From contig NZ_BMIR01000004.1 of assembly GCF_014642655.1 (NCBI RefSeq), positions 1 to 64,000 on the forward strand: DNA of 64,000 nucleotides, given 5' to 3'. Below are positions 37,550 to 47,202 of the stretch, one piece after another. Position 1 is the first letter of the stretch. Each line of letters begins with the position of its first letter. Below the pieces are notes generated by a model. That model was not told the origin of the DNA. It saw nothing but the letters and a program-made list of their open reading frames with translations, and did not search any database. The position numbers and the translations under genes are program-made. The DNA comes from Pullulanibacillus camelliae. GTDB taxonomy: Bacteria; Bacillota; Bacilli; Bacillales; Sporolactobacillaceae.

Positions 37550-39469
37550 CTATAAATTAGTATTTTCTAATTGCCCTTTTTCTTTTTCCTTTTTACTTTT
37601 AAATAATTCATGGCGCTGACTATAGAACCCGAGTAAATATAGACCACTTAAAGGTTTATCATTGAAATCGTTTAAATTGATATCACTCGCCACCTCATCA
37701 ATCAAACGGTTGAAATAAAAGACTTGATCCCCTAATCTGGCTTGGTAGGGTTGTAGATTTGCTTGAATCACTTGCCAAGTTCGTGCAGGATGCCTCGAAA
37801 ATGCGTTCATATAGCGAATCGCATTCGTTGCCCGCTTTTCGTCAGCTGAATATAAGGCACGTTTTTCCAAAACATCTGCTATCGCTAACAAACGCCCAAA
37901 TAAATAGTCTCTCTCCTTACAATTCACATCTAATGTCACGTCATATTCCTCCTTTTCATAATGCTTTTTTAATAAGGCACAAGTGATGCTTAATGTCTTG
38001 GTCCATTCCCACTCATCCATAGAAACCGGGTTAGATGCTCTAGCCAGCGCACTGCGAATGACGTCCAATGGGATTTTTTGGCCGTCAACTATGCAAGGCA
38101 ACATCCGTTCCATCAGCCCTTTAATCACTTTGTCACTCGCATGTGATCCGTAGGCGGCCAATGCAATATCCCTTGGAGCAGGTGGTCCACAAAACGGAAT
38201 GACTTTTTTCTGCTCATCGCGCTTATAAGTATGTCGCCAGCTACAGGTTTTAAACCAATTATCGATCCGCGTTAAGTAATCTTCGATGTTCATGCTGCGG
38301 TAATACATCACAGAAAGCCGGCCTGGCGTAGCGGCATCTAAAATCAGCAGCATCACTTTTGACTCATAGGATAGATCGCTTTTATAACCTGCTATCGCTT
38401 TGTTGAAGGCCCGCGCAAACACTTCATGTGTGCGATCACCGGCTTCCTGCTGCTGTCTTTCATCTAAGGAGCCGATACCTACAAGCCAATCATGCAAGTC
38501 ATCTTGCGGAGAAGGGACTTCCGTTGACTCATTTCCCCAGACTAAAAACACACGGCCATCAACGACTTTTCCTTGTTTTAATATCAACCACTTCAATGCA
38601 TTATGCGCCTTTTGTGAAACATCAAAGCTAATATTGGCAACATCATTGGCGTTTATAAAGCGCCCTTTAAACGTGAACCCGTCCGTATCATTTGCTGAAA
38701 TCAGCTTCGCCATATCGGCGGCATGACGTATTTTGGAGGCGTGCCGATCGGTTTTAGCCTCCATTTTACCTGTGATATAACACATATCATCCTCTTGCAG
38801 CTTCCCTTTATAGTAGGCAACAAAGGCATCGTAAATGGAGGTATCATTCCAAACGCTTGTATTCACCTTACCTACCTCGTGGACGTCAAAACGCACAAAC
38901 ACTTTGTCCTGTGTTTCACTCATAACCTTAAAAATATCAGGCTTATCACCATATTTTTCTTCCTCTTTTTTTGTCCACTTTTTGATAAGCTGATGCTTTT
39001 CATCCACATGAAGAATCGCTTTGTTTACCAAATCTTTGATTAAAGTTCCTTTTTTCAAATAATGATAGATGGCAATAACCTTTGGATGAGCATGTGACGA
39101 GTCGCACCATTCTCTTAATTGCTCAATATAGTCACTGAATGGCGAACCTTTTTTAACCACCCCACCATAGCGTTCAAAATCTCCGGCAACATACATCAAT
39201 TTATCATGGAGAGGGTGTGGAACAGCTTTGCTTGTTCTACTAAAGGAGGCCTCGGTACAAGGAATAACTGTCGTTGCATTCTTCTTATCTATCACTACTG
39301 CATCATAAAAATTCCCTTCAAGATCCACAGTCACTTCAATCTGTGCATTTTGGGTAGAGTGTGAAACGGGAAGTAACGTGTATGCTTCGTCCTCTCTTCT
39401 TTTGTGAATGACGCCTATTTGATCACTATTCTTTTCATAGGTCTCATAAAGACTTAATAGCCAGCTCAT
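37550..39469 (-). CDS. cas8c: Type I-C Cascade large subunit Cas8c (Csd1)
   Basis: A 639-residue Csd1 protein of usual length, starting SWLLSLYETYEKNSDQIG. Family patterns include MYYRSMNIEDYLTRIDNW and the later SALARASNPVSMDEWEW. It recognises the PAM and, in type I-C, an internal start can yield a small Cas11-like subunit from its C-terminal third; I could not verify such a site by eye. It begins directly after the cas5 stop. Confidence 0.93.
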   Translation of the reverse strand: MSWLLSLYETYEKNSDQIGVIHKRREDEAYTLLPVSHSTQNAQIEVTVDLEGNFYDAVVIDKKNATTVIPCTEASFSRTSKAVPHPLHDKLMYVAGDFERYGGVVKKGSPFSDYIEQLREWCDSSHAHPKVIAIYHYLKKGTLIKDLVNKAILHVDEKHQLIKKWTKKEEEKYGDKPDIFKVMSETQDKVFVRFDVHEVGKVNTSVWNDTSIYDAFVAYYKGKLQEDDMCYITGKMEAKTDRHASKIRHAADMAKLISANDTDGFTFKGRFINANDVANISFDVSQKAHNALKWLILKQGKVVDGRVFLVWGNESTEVPSPQDDLHDWLVGIGSLDERQQQEAGDRTHEVFARAFNKAIAGYKSDLSYESKVMLLILDAATPGRLSVMYYRSMNIEDYLTRIDNWFKTCSWRHTYKRDEQKKVIPFCGPPAPRDIALAAYGSHASDKVIKGLMERMLPCIVDGQKIPLDVIRSALARASNPVSMDEWEWTKTLSITCALLKKHYEKEEYDVTLDVNCKERDYLFGRLLAIADVLEKRALYSADEKRATNAIRYMNAFSRHPARTWQVIQANLQPYQARLGDQVFYFNRLIDEVASDINLNDFNDKPLSGLYLLGFYSQRHELFKSKKEKEKGQLENTNL

Positions 39470-40198
39470 CTAATCCCCCCTCTCACCAAAATAGTCATGA
39501 TACAATGCATCGACTGATTCAATCGCCTCTTTTGGAAAAGGTTTAGGTGTCATCGCGCTCAAGGGACGAACCTTATCACAGTCTTCTGGGCGGATAAAGT
39601 CGATATAGCCATCTTTCATCTCGTATTCCCATAAGCGTGCTTCCATCATAGTTTTTCCTGTTTCATCAGGGTAATTGATGCCATGGACCATCGTTCCGAA
39701 ATGAATGGTTCCTCCATAATTATCATAAAACCCTTCCCCACTGCCGAATTCACATGGCTCCACATAGCCCTGGCACTCTCTCGTGCCTAAGTAAATATCT
39801 CTCCTTCCGCCGGCCTTCACACTGCGCTTGGCAATGTTGTGATGCTTATGCTCATTACGATCAAAGGCGAGATCCTCCCGATGCTCATTAAATTCAAAAT
39901 GAGCAAGCACTTGATACCTCACATCCTTTAAATAGGTGTAATTGGCCAGCGTATTTCCTCCCTTGTATTCAATAGGGCGTATGCCTTTTGCTTCCATACG
40001 GATAGCGTTCATCACTCTCACCCTATCAATCACCCATACTATAGTCGGTTTCCAATATATGGATTCCGTAATACCTTTCAAAGCCTGATATGTCGGCACC
40101 TGATAAGATAGTTTTTCCCCACCTAATTTGGTGACCGGATCAGTAAACAAAGCATATTTTCCGTATACTTCAAATTCTATTGAATTACGATTACGCAT
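39470..40198 (-). CDS. cas5: Type I-C crRNA-processing endoribonuclease Cas5c
   Basis: A 242-residue Cas5c. In type I-C this subunit replaces Cas6 and cuts the repeats. Tyr48 (SIYWKPT) and Lys118-His119 ([12 protein letters not shown]) line up with Tyr46, Lys116 and His117 described for the B. halodurans enzyme. It lies 19 bases after the cas3 helicase frame. The product appears intact. Confidence 0.94.
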   Translation of the reverse strand: MRNRNSIEFEVYGKYALFTDPVTKLGGEKLSYQVPTYQALKGITESIYWKPTIVWVIDRVRVMNAIRMEAKGIRPIEYKGGNTLANYTYLKDVRYQVLAHFEFNEHREDLAFDRNEHKHHNIAKRSVKAGGRRDIYLGTRECQGYVEPCEFGSGEGFYDNYGGTIHFGTMVHGINYPDETGKTMMEARLWEYEMKDGYIDFIRPEDCDKVRPLSAMTPKPFPKEAIESVDALYHDYFGERGD

Positions 40199-40217
40199 CC
40201 TCTTCCCCCTCGTCTTT

Positions 40218-41837
40218 TTATATAAAATGCTCCTCCATCAGCCCATCTCCCTCTATATTGACACCATAATTGAGATCGTAAGCATTTTCACGCAAGCAGA
40301 GTAGCTTGCCTTCAAGTAAAAATTGGATATCCCCATTTTTACTTAATCTGTCAATTTCGTGCTGATAGACATTGACCGTATAGTGCTGGGCCTTTTTTAA
40401 TAGCGCTGTCATATCCTCAATCGTTACCTCGCCATTAAATTCCGCAATGATCTCCCGCCCCTCTTTATAAGGAACAAGAAGTGAGGTCGTTTGATTATCG
40501 ATGACTTTAAAATGATTGGCTGCCGTCTTGATACTCGTATCTAGCAATAAGTTAAATGACTTCTTGGTCTTATGCCGATAAGCTTCCTTATATCCTGCAT
40601 TTCCCTTTAGCAGTTCAAACATATTTTTCTGAAATGCTGGAATGGCATAATCAAGATCTTTTTTAAGCGCTTCATAATAGGATTGAAAATAAAGCGTTAA
40701 TGCTTCTCGAGATAAAAGATCCTTAATCCCTTGATCATGGTGGCGATCTAAAAGCAGTTGCTTCGTAATCCTAGCTCCAGTAGCAATCTCTTTTAAGTGC
40801 TGCAAATTTTCTTCCTTATGATTAATGATATAAACATGGCGATACCCAAACTCCCCATGACGGTTGCAGCGCCCGGCTGCTTGGGCAATGGAATCGAGTC
40901 CGGCTAAGGAACGAATGACACATTCAAAGCTAATGTCAACTCCAGCCTCGATCAACTGTGTACTCAAACAAACGACCTTTTCTTTATGATTAATCGCCTC
41001 TTTTACCCTGGTTAAAATGTCTTTCCGATGCGCTGCACACATCGACGTACTCAAGTGATAAACTTTTAGATTAGGATCAGTCTCTTTGATGTGGTTAAAT
41101 AGTCTTCTCACTACTGTCTTGGTATTTAATATCACCAAAACACTTGACACGTCTTGGAGTTGCTCCAAAACAAAGTCAGATAACGCTTCCGTATCCCAGC
41201 CTTTATCCGTCGTTCGATCAATAATATCGACCCTTTTGAAGGCCCCTGATATCTGCTCCAAATCCTGCACAATTTCTCCATCAATCTTTTCGATGCTGTT
41301 TTGTACAAAGTCCAAAGCGGGCTGCGTGGCCGTACATAAAAGAATACTTGAGCCTCCAACACCTTTTAAAAAGTTTAAGGCTTCGTTGAATAAAGAGACA
41401 CATTTTATGGGGACTGACTGCACTTCATCAAAAATGATGACGGCGTTAGCGAGATGATGCAGTCTTCTAACGTTTCTTGTTCCCTTTGAATAGAAAGCGT
41501 TTAAAAATTGCACCATAGTTGTGAAAATAACAGGGGCATCCCAGTTATCCTTTGCGAGCTTTAAGGACTTATCCTTCACATAGTTTAATGTTTCACTTTC
41601 CGTCTCAACAACATTGGAATGATGCTCAAGAATATGGACACGGTCTTTCAGTATACGTTTGACCTCCTCAGCATTCTGCTCAATGATCGTTGTATAAGGA
41701 ACAACATAAATGATTCTTTCTTTTTTATGGGTCAGAGCATGCTTGAGCGCATACCGAAGGCTAGCTAACGTTTTTCCGCCCCCCCGTAGGAATGGATAAA
41801 GTATAAATGCCAGAAGGTTTTTCAGCAAATGCATCAC
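40218..41837 (-). pseudogene. cas3: cas3, helicase part (downstream of a frameshift)
   Basis: The frame carries the SF2 helicase of Cas3: after the Walker A junction come VVPYTTIIEQNAEEVKRIL, the DEVQ box (VIIFDEVQSVP), LLCTATQPAL and motif VI AAGRCNRHGEFGYR. Its apparent ATG at 41837 is not a natural start; real sequence homology begins near 41787 with GGGKTLASLRYALKH. The HD part is the upstream frame 41761-42630. A G run of seven at 41779-41785 (minus strand) where six would keep the frame splits them. Confidence 0.9.
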
Positions 41838-42630
41838 ATTCCTGAGACATCTTCGCTCTTAGCTGGTTAATGGTGGTGTGTCTATGGGGATCGGCATTCA
41901 AGTCTGATAAATGGTCAGTTAATTTCTTGTAATAGGCTTCGAATAAGCTATCATTCTGGGAGTCTATCGTCGGAGATGTCTTCTCTTCAAAGCACCTTGT
42001 ATCTGTCCGATCGGCATCAATCAAGCAGCTAAAGATATATTTGGTTAGAAGTGTGAGGAAAAGTTTTTGTCCATTTTGTTTGTTAATGTTTTGTTTAAAA
42101 AAGTGAGTTAACTCGATTTCACATTGTTTGACATAGTCTTGAAAGTCTTCCTGACTCAAAACATGGTGATAGAAGGCTTCTACAACGGTTTGAAAATCAT
42201 CGATTGGTTTTTCACTTACCCTTTTCAAGTAATCTGATTCCAGTTCAGGAGATAAAAAATCTTGAAGGCCCATATGATGCGAAATAATCGCATTCCCCAC
42301 TATTTCTGAAATGATTTTTTCAGGAACACTATTATCTTCGGAATGAAAACCTTCATAGAGCATTTTCCCACCTGCTGTTGAATGATCAACAGTTCCTCTC
42401 TTAGGTGGACGTTCTGGATGACTAACAGCATCTAATAGATAATTTCTAAATTCATCACTATATTTTCCAACATCATGTAGCAGCCCTGCTAATCCTGCGA
42501 GACGCTCAACACCAATTGTCCGGCCATATCTTGAAGCTAATTTTTGAACGCCCGCTAAATGCTCCTCTACAGTTTGAACCTTCCCATCTGATTGTCGAAT
42601 ATGAGCCACAGAACCCATAATCATCCTCAC
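41761..42630 (-). pseudogene. cas3: cas3, HD-nuclease part (upstream of a frameshift)
   Basis: The 289-residue frame begins HIRQSDGKVQTVEEHLAGVQ and contains the HD nuclease motif AGLLHDVGKYSDEFRNYLL and the later SHHMGLQDFLSPE. It ends GIYTLSIPTGGRKNVS and stops; the normal continuation is PTGGGKTLAS, the Walker A motif, recovered by removing one G. Translation of the whole gene (40218-42630) would give about 800 residues. It heads the cas operon. Confidence 0.92.
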
Positions 42631-42882
42631 CTTCTTTAATATGTAAAAATATCTATTACTATAGTAACATAATTCTACAAATATTTTTATATTTCGCTTA
42701 AAATTTTACATAAATTATAAAAACATCTCTCTAGGGTGATAGAGGGAATAGACTATTAAGAATAGAGAAAACATAATAACCACAAATAAAGAACACCTTT
42801 GTTATCGCTTCTCGCCTTTTAAAAAAGTTAACTCTGATATATATAAGCTATGAACCGATGTTTTTCGAATGGAGGTCTTTTG

Positions 42883-42945
42883 ATGATCACCGTAACTAAT
42901 TTCAAGGCACTCCTTCTTTATTTCCTCACTCTTCTTTACTTTTGA
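42883..42945 (+). CDS. Putative 20-residue hydrophobic peptide
   Basis: ATG with GGAGG seven bases upstream encodes MITVTNFKALLLYFLTLLYF and stops. The ribosome-binding site is excellent and the product could span a membrane once. It is divergent from cas3. Size alone keeps confidence low; it could be a toxin-like or leader peptide, or chance. Confidence 0.3.
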   Translation: MITVTNFKALLLYFLTLLYF

Positions 42946-43095
42946 AAATTTTTTCAAAATACATATTCCTTTCAAATTTAATATTAAATGAAGTTTAAAT
43001 AATAAAATTAAAAAAACAAAAATTCATGTTATAATTAGTTTGTTAACTTGTCGCTTAATTAAAGCGCGGATTGAAAAATTTAATATTATATTGGT

Positions 43096-43139
43096 AAGTT
43101 CAAAAGCCTGTCTATTCTATTGGGACAGGTTTTAAACTT
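43096..43139 (+). terminator. Hairpin, terminator-like, between cas3 and array 2
   Basis: AAAAGCCTGTC pairs with GACAGGTTTT, with outer AAGTT/AACTT pairing. It could stop array 2 transcripts before they run into the cas operon region. Confidence 0.5.
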
Positions 43140-43273
43140 GTACACAAGGTTGAGAGAAACTCGATTCATATGTAATATCCCCCCTATAAAACTACTATAC
43201 CTCTTTTGGTAATCGCTTTCAAACAAAACGATTGAATTAGTTTATAAAATCAATTGAAGAATGAATACCCCCT

Positions 43274-43894
43274 TTAACCTTTCATGCACTCACGAGGAGT
43301 GCGACATCGTCCCCTTTCGTTTTCTTAAACGGCTCAATATTTCAATCCACGCACTCACGAGGAGTGCGACACACCGCTTGAACACATCACTTTCAACACA
43401 ACGTTTATTTCAATCCACGCACTCACGAGGAGTGCGACAATTTCGACAAATCCAGATATATTCCTGCTTATAATTTCAATCCACGCACTCACGAGGAGTG
43501 CGACAGCAAACGATCACCGGTTTCCAGGATGCTAATGGATTTCAATCCACGCACTCACGAGGAGTGCGACCGTCCATTTAACGCCCAGTTTTGCGCCAAT
43601 TCCATTTCAATCCACGCACTCACGAGGAGTGCGACTATCGAGCGATTACATCCCGATAAATTTATCAAGATTTCAATCCACGCACTCACGAGGAGTGCGA
43701 CTCACCGGCTTTGCGCTTGGCGTACTCCGCCTTATTTCAATCCACGCACTCACGAGGAGTGCGACCGTCTATATCCACGATTCTTACGTCTTTTCCTATT
43801 TCAATCCACGCACTCACGAGGAGTGCGACCAGGTTACTTCGCCTCCACTTTCGTGATGTGTAATTTCAATCCACGCACTCACGAGGAGTGCGAC
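43274..43894 (-). CRISPR. CRISPR array 2, type I-C, ten repeats and nine spacers
   Basis: Nine identical 32-base repeats start at 43339, 43407, 43473, 43539, 43604, 43670, 43734, 43798 and 43863; a degenerate one (last 20 bases intact) ends at 43305. Spacers are 32-36 bases. On the minus strand the repeat begins GTCGCACTCCTCGTGAGTGC and ends GTGGATTGAAAT. The degenerate repeat marks the old end and the leader lies at 43895-44057, so transcription is leftwards toward the cas operon. Confidence 0.97.
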
Positions 43895-44057
43895 AGCGAA
43901 AATAGGCAATAATCACCTAGTTCCATTGCATATTTTCAAAAATACACCATTTAATATAACTGATTAATTCTATATTTGTAAATAAAAGTATATTATTGTG
44001 CTCTTTTTTGGTGCGAATCTCCTTAGTAAATGATGTGCGCTTGGCATTCGCACCGAA
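43895..44057 (-). promoter_or_regulatory. Leader of CRISPR array 2
   Basis: It is homologous to the leader of array 1 over about 160 bases. At its outer edge GGTGCGAAT (44010-44018) pairs with ATTCGCACC (44046-44054). Conservation of this dyad away from cas2 shows that it belongs to the leader and is not merely a cas2 terminator. Confidence 0.85.
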
Positions 44058-44125
44058 TAAACTAAATGTGTTCGTTTTGCTTTAAATATAGATGGGTGTG
44101 CCGTTCTTGCTTTACAAATCCCCTC

Positions 44126-45079
44126 TTATTTCGTCAGCACGTTTGCTGCCTTTTTGGCAAGGTTGGTAATGTAGTCAAAGAAGGCGTCACGGTCGACATC
44201 ATAAACCACATTCACAGGACGACCATCAGCAACCTCTTCTGTTCGCCCTTGGCTTGGACCATCTGTATGAACACGACTATGAACGGTTTTAACCTTAACG
44301 AGATCGCTTTTCCCAACGAAAGCTGTCGTTAATACATCCCATAAATAATAGGTGGAATTGGTCTTGAAATGAACAAGGGGTGGAACAAGTGCATAACATT
44401 GCCCGAGGAAATCAACACCAAGATAACGGCGCTCAGCAGCCCAGCGCTGACGCACATCTAAAGTAAGTGGCACTTGGTTGGTACTTTCAAGAGCGACCAA
44501 ATCGATAGTAATACCACTCTTCCACACGCGATCCGCTGCTTCTGGGTCCCAATATACATTCCATTCCGCTGTGCCATCATGCTCAGGCTCTTCGACATTC
44601 CCTTCTTCTCTGAAAGTGCCTCCCATCCAAACCAAGCGTTCAATGTGCGCTTCGATATCAGGCGCTTCATCTAAGGCGCGGGCAAGATCGGTCAGTGGTC
44701 CTGTAAATAATAAGGTCGTTTTTTCTGATGTGGCTCGAAGTGTATCAATCAAATGCAAATGGGCCATCCCTTCGGCCACGGGAGTGATTATGCTCCCCGA
44801 TTCATTTAATATCGGCAAGGCATCGACAAAAAAGGCATGTAGGCGCCAATCCTTTGGAAAAGGATTTTTCCCGCGGGAATCTGAAGCAGCGACTTTAAGA
44901 CCCCCCTGGCCAAAACGATCAATAATCTTACGGCTAGCAAACAGCGCAGGCTCCAAATAACAGTCAGCTGGAATGACCGAAACACCTGTCAGCTCCACAT
45001 TATCCATCTGTAAGAGTAAAAATAGTGAGACGAGATCATCGACCCCACCATCATGATTAAAATAAATAGGCTTCTTCAT
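44126..45079 (-). CDS. Nucleoside hydrolase
   Basis: A 317-residue inosine/uridine-preferring nucleoside hydrolase. The N-terminal Ca2+-binding motif is YFNHDGGVDDLVSLFLL, and later come LFTGPLTDLARAL and LVWMGGTFREEGNVE with AEWNVYWDPEAA. It cleaves the N-glycosidic bond of ribonucleosides for salvage. Monocistronic, next to the array 2 leader. Confidence 0.9.
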   Translation of the reverse strand: MKKPIYFNHDGGVDDLVSLFLLLQMDNVELTGVSVIPADCYLEPALFASRKIIDRFGQGGLKVAASDSRGKNPFPKDWRLHAFFVDALPILNESGSIITPVAEGMAHLHLIDTLRATSEKTTLLFTGPLTDLARALDEAPDIEAHIERLVWMGGTFREEGNVEEPEHDGTAEWNVYWDPEAADRVWKSGITIDLVALESTNQVPLTLDVRQRWAAERRYLGVDFLGQCYALVPPLVHFKTNSTYYLWDVLTTAFVGKSDLVKVKTVHSRVHTDGPSQGRTEEVADGRPVNVVYDVDRDAFFDYITNLAKKAANVLTK

Positions 45080-45320
45080 CCATCCTCTTCCTTCTTAGGT
45101 GTATTTAGAATGACTCAACAGAAACAAATAAGATTCAAAAGAACAGCATTAGAGATTTATGTCCTTTTTTCTGCCACTTCATAGCAGCGCAGCTGCAGCT
45201 GGAATTGTCATCCTCGTAGCTATCATAATCCCAAATTGCAAATATTTCTATAGTTATCGCTTGTAGGAAATCATAGAATTAAAACAACTGAAGGGATTAC
45301 GGCTATCTTCCCAGATCTCT

Positions 45321-45773
45321 CTAAAGCTCTAAGCTTAGCCAAACCCTATCCATACATCGCATCCCGTTTTCTATAATTACCTCTGAGTAGTGCTTCACAA
45401 AATAATCGTGTTCAACCTCTATTATTCTAAAGCCACATTTTTGATAAAGAGCGAGCGGGCCAAGGCTTGAATTCCCTGTTGCCACTTCAAATCTTCTATA
45501 GCCCATTGCTTTAGCGACACGAATGGCATCGTTCACTAAATGCTTTCCAAGTCCTTTCCCTTGAAAATGCTCATCCACAGCAAGATTCACTAATTCTACT
45601 GTCTTTGGCTTGGTCGACAATAACACGTAAACACCGATGACCTGCCCTGCCGCTTCAGCAAGAAAGCATTCTCCACTTTTGATGTAATCTTCAATTAATG
45701 AGCGAGAAGGGTCAGCTAATAGCAATAACGTCATCGGCGGGCGTTCATCCTTTTTTAGTTTTCTAATCAACAT
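45321..45773 (-). CDS. GNAT family N-acetyltransferase
   Basis: A 150-residue GNAT enzyme. The acetyl-CoA-binding signature is VDEHFQGKGLGKHLVNDAIR at about residues 66-85, followed by GYRRFEVATGNSS and ALYQKCGFR. The acceptor substrate is unknown. No operon partner is visible. Confidence 0.87.
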   Translation of the reverse strand: MLIRKLKKDERPPMTLLLLADPSRSLIEDYIKSGECFLAEAAGQVIGVYVLLSTKPKTVELVNLAVDEHFQGKGLGKHLVNDAIRVAKAMGYRRFEVATGNSSLGPLALYQKCGFRIIEVEHDYFVKHYSEVIIENGMRCMDRVWLSLEL

Positions 45774-45934
45774 GCGCCTCGCGCTTTCCTTTTAATTTTT
45801 GTTCATTATTTCATGTTTTTATAATTTTTACAAAGGCCATTTTTCATCTTACAAGTCCTTTTTAAATTGAGGTGAATAATAATAGAGCCTGTAAGACAAT
45901 TTACTAATAAATGAGAGCAAAAGGAGGCAAGGCA

Positions 45935-46072
45935 TTGGACTCTAATAAAAAACGGGATTCGCAGCGTTTTAATGAGGAATTTTCAAGACACTTAGACTAT
46001 GCAGTCAGCTTTCCAAATCGTAAGAATAAAGAAGATAAGAAACACAATGCCAAAAAAACAGATCAGGATTAA
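45935..46072 (+). CDS. Small hydrophilic protein, 45 residues, TTG start
   Basis: AAAGGAGG followed by a TTG start gives MDSNKKRDSQRFNEEFSRHL and DYAVSFPNRKNKEDKKHN, ending KKTDQD. It is charged and without membrane segment, like many small spore or cytosolic proteins of bacilli, but I do not recognise the family. A bidirectional terminator follows 20 bases later, which supports a real transcript. Confidence 0.6.
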   Translation: MDSNKKRDSQRFNEEFSRHLDYAVSFPNRKNKEDKKHNAKKTDQD

Positions 46073-46093
46073 CCTCTCTTTTACGCCATAATT

Positions 46094-46124
46094 AAAGGAC
46101 AGGGTGACCTACACCCTGCCCTTT
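46094..46124. terminator. Bidirectional terminator between the small gene and the SDR gene
   Basis: AAAGGACAGGGTG pairs with CACCCTGCCCTTT, flanked by A and T runs. The two flanking genes converge on it. Confidence 0.85.
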
Positions 46125-46135
46125 AAAATCACAAT

Positions 46136-47131
46136 TTATATATCAAATGTTGTCCCTGTAAGCTCTTCACTTAAAGTCCATAACCGTTCGGCATCTTTTA
46201 GATCCATCGCCCAAGGTCTAACGCCAGGTGTAGGTGAATTGACTGGATTAATTTCTGCGATATCCACATTTTCACAATACACGCCACCCTTACCTTTCAA
46301 TTGCTCGCTTATCGCACACCAAACAATGGTTGCCGCACCCTCGGGAATTGTCTTTGTCTCATGATTATACTCCATTATTCGCCGCTGCCCACGTTCATCC
46401 AGTGCCCCCATTGCTTTTAATTCCTCATCAGAAAGGTGTCTTGCCAGATCAGTAACAATGGTTCCAGGATGCACCGCAAAGGCGCGGACATTATCCGCTT
46501 TTCCTCTTTTATCTAACTCAACAGCAAATAACGCATTGGCTGTCTTTGATTGGCCATAAGCCATCCATTTATCATAATCTCTATGATGGTAGTTCGGATC
46601 AGCAAAGTCGATGCCACTCATACGATGTCCACGAGAAGACATGGAAATCACCCTTGCTCCATTCGCTTGCTTCAAAGCCGGCCATAATCCTGCTGTCAGT
46701 TGAAAATGCCCAAGGTGATTGGTTGCAAAGTGTGATTCAAAGCCCCGGGAATCACGCTTAAGTGGGACTGCCATAATCCCAGCAGCATTAATAAGAATAT
46801 GAAGCGGGCGACTAGAGGCAAGAAAGCGCTGTGTAAAAGCGTTAATAGACTGAGGATCAGAGAGATCTAGTGTCTCCAGCTCAATATTTGGCAAATCTTT
46901 AAGCGCTGCTTCGGCCTTTTCTCTCGTCCGTGCTGGCACAATGACCGTGGCTCCTGCCTCTGCGAGTACGCGCGTGGCTTCAAGACCAAGCCCTGAGTAG
47001 CCCCCTGTTATAATCGCTATTTTCCCTTTCAAATTCTGATTTCCCAGTACCTCTTGTGCTGTCGTTCTCGGCCCAAATCCTGAATCTATGGGCACTTGCT
47101 TTGTTAACGGCTTCGCTTGCTGCTTCAACAT
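46136..47131 (-). CDS. Short-chain dehydrogenase/reductase
   Basis: A 331-residue SDR enzyme with the cofactor motif ITGGYSGLGLEATRVLAE, the INAAGIM strand (NNAG equivalent), the Ser near VISMSSRGHR and the active-site YGQSKTANALFA (Tyr and Lys). It resembles retinol-dehydrogenase-like SDRs. The ATG at 47131 is chosen because TGGAGGT lies seven bases upstream. It follows a MerR-type regulator on the same strand, probably its controller. Confidence 0.88.
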   Translation of the reverse strand: MLKQQAKPLTKQVPIDSGFGPRTTAQEVLGNQNLKGKIAIITGGYSGLGLEATRVLAEAGATVIVPARTREKAEAALKDLPNIELETLDLSDPQSINAFTQRFLASSRPLHILINAAGIMAVPLKRDSRGFESHFATNHLGHFQLTAGLWPALKQANGARVISMSSRGHRMSGIDFADPNYHHRDYDKWMAYGQSKTANALFAVELDKRGKADNVRAFAVHPGTIVTDLARHLSDEELKAMGALDERGQRRIMEYNHETKTIPEGAATIVWCAISEQLKGKGGVYCENVDIAEINPVNSPTPGVRPWAMDLKDAERLWTLSEELTGTTFDI

Positions 47132-47202
47132 TAGTCTTACCTCCATTTTTTCATCAATCATTGGTTAATACGCATGCTTTTATACTTCCTCATAAGAAAC
47201 AT

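Larger units (their letters stand above)
42631..43273. other. Intergenic region between cas3 and array 2
   Basis: About 640 AT-rich bases expected to hold the cas operon promoter on the minus strand. It also holds a hairpin at 43096-43139 (AAAAGCCTGTC/GACAGGTTTT) and a tiny plus-strand ORF at 42883. The trailer end of array 2 faces it. Confidence 0.6.

Noticed and set aside
42661-43060. Possible tracrRNA or second CRISPR type beside the I-C locus
   Set aside because: All cas genes fit type I-C, and no anti-repeat matching the repeat was seen in this stretch by eye.
43261-43912. Plus-strand ORFs with repeated peptides such as HALTRSAT and NPRTHEECD
   Set aside because: These are translations of the CRISPR repeats and spacers, not proteins.
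44458-44960. ORFs antisense to the nucleoside hydrolase
   Set aside because: They are shadows of the clear minus-strand coding sequence.
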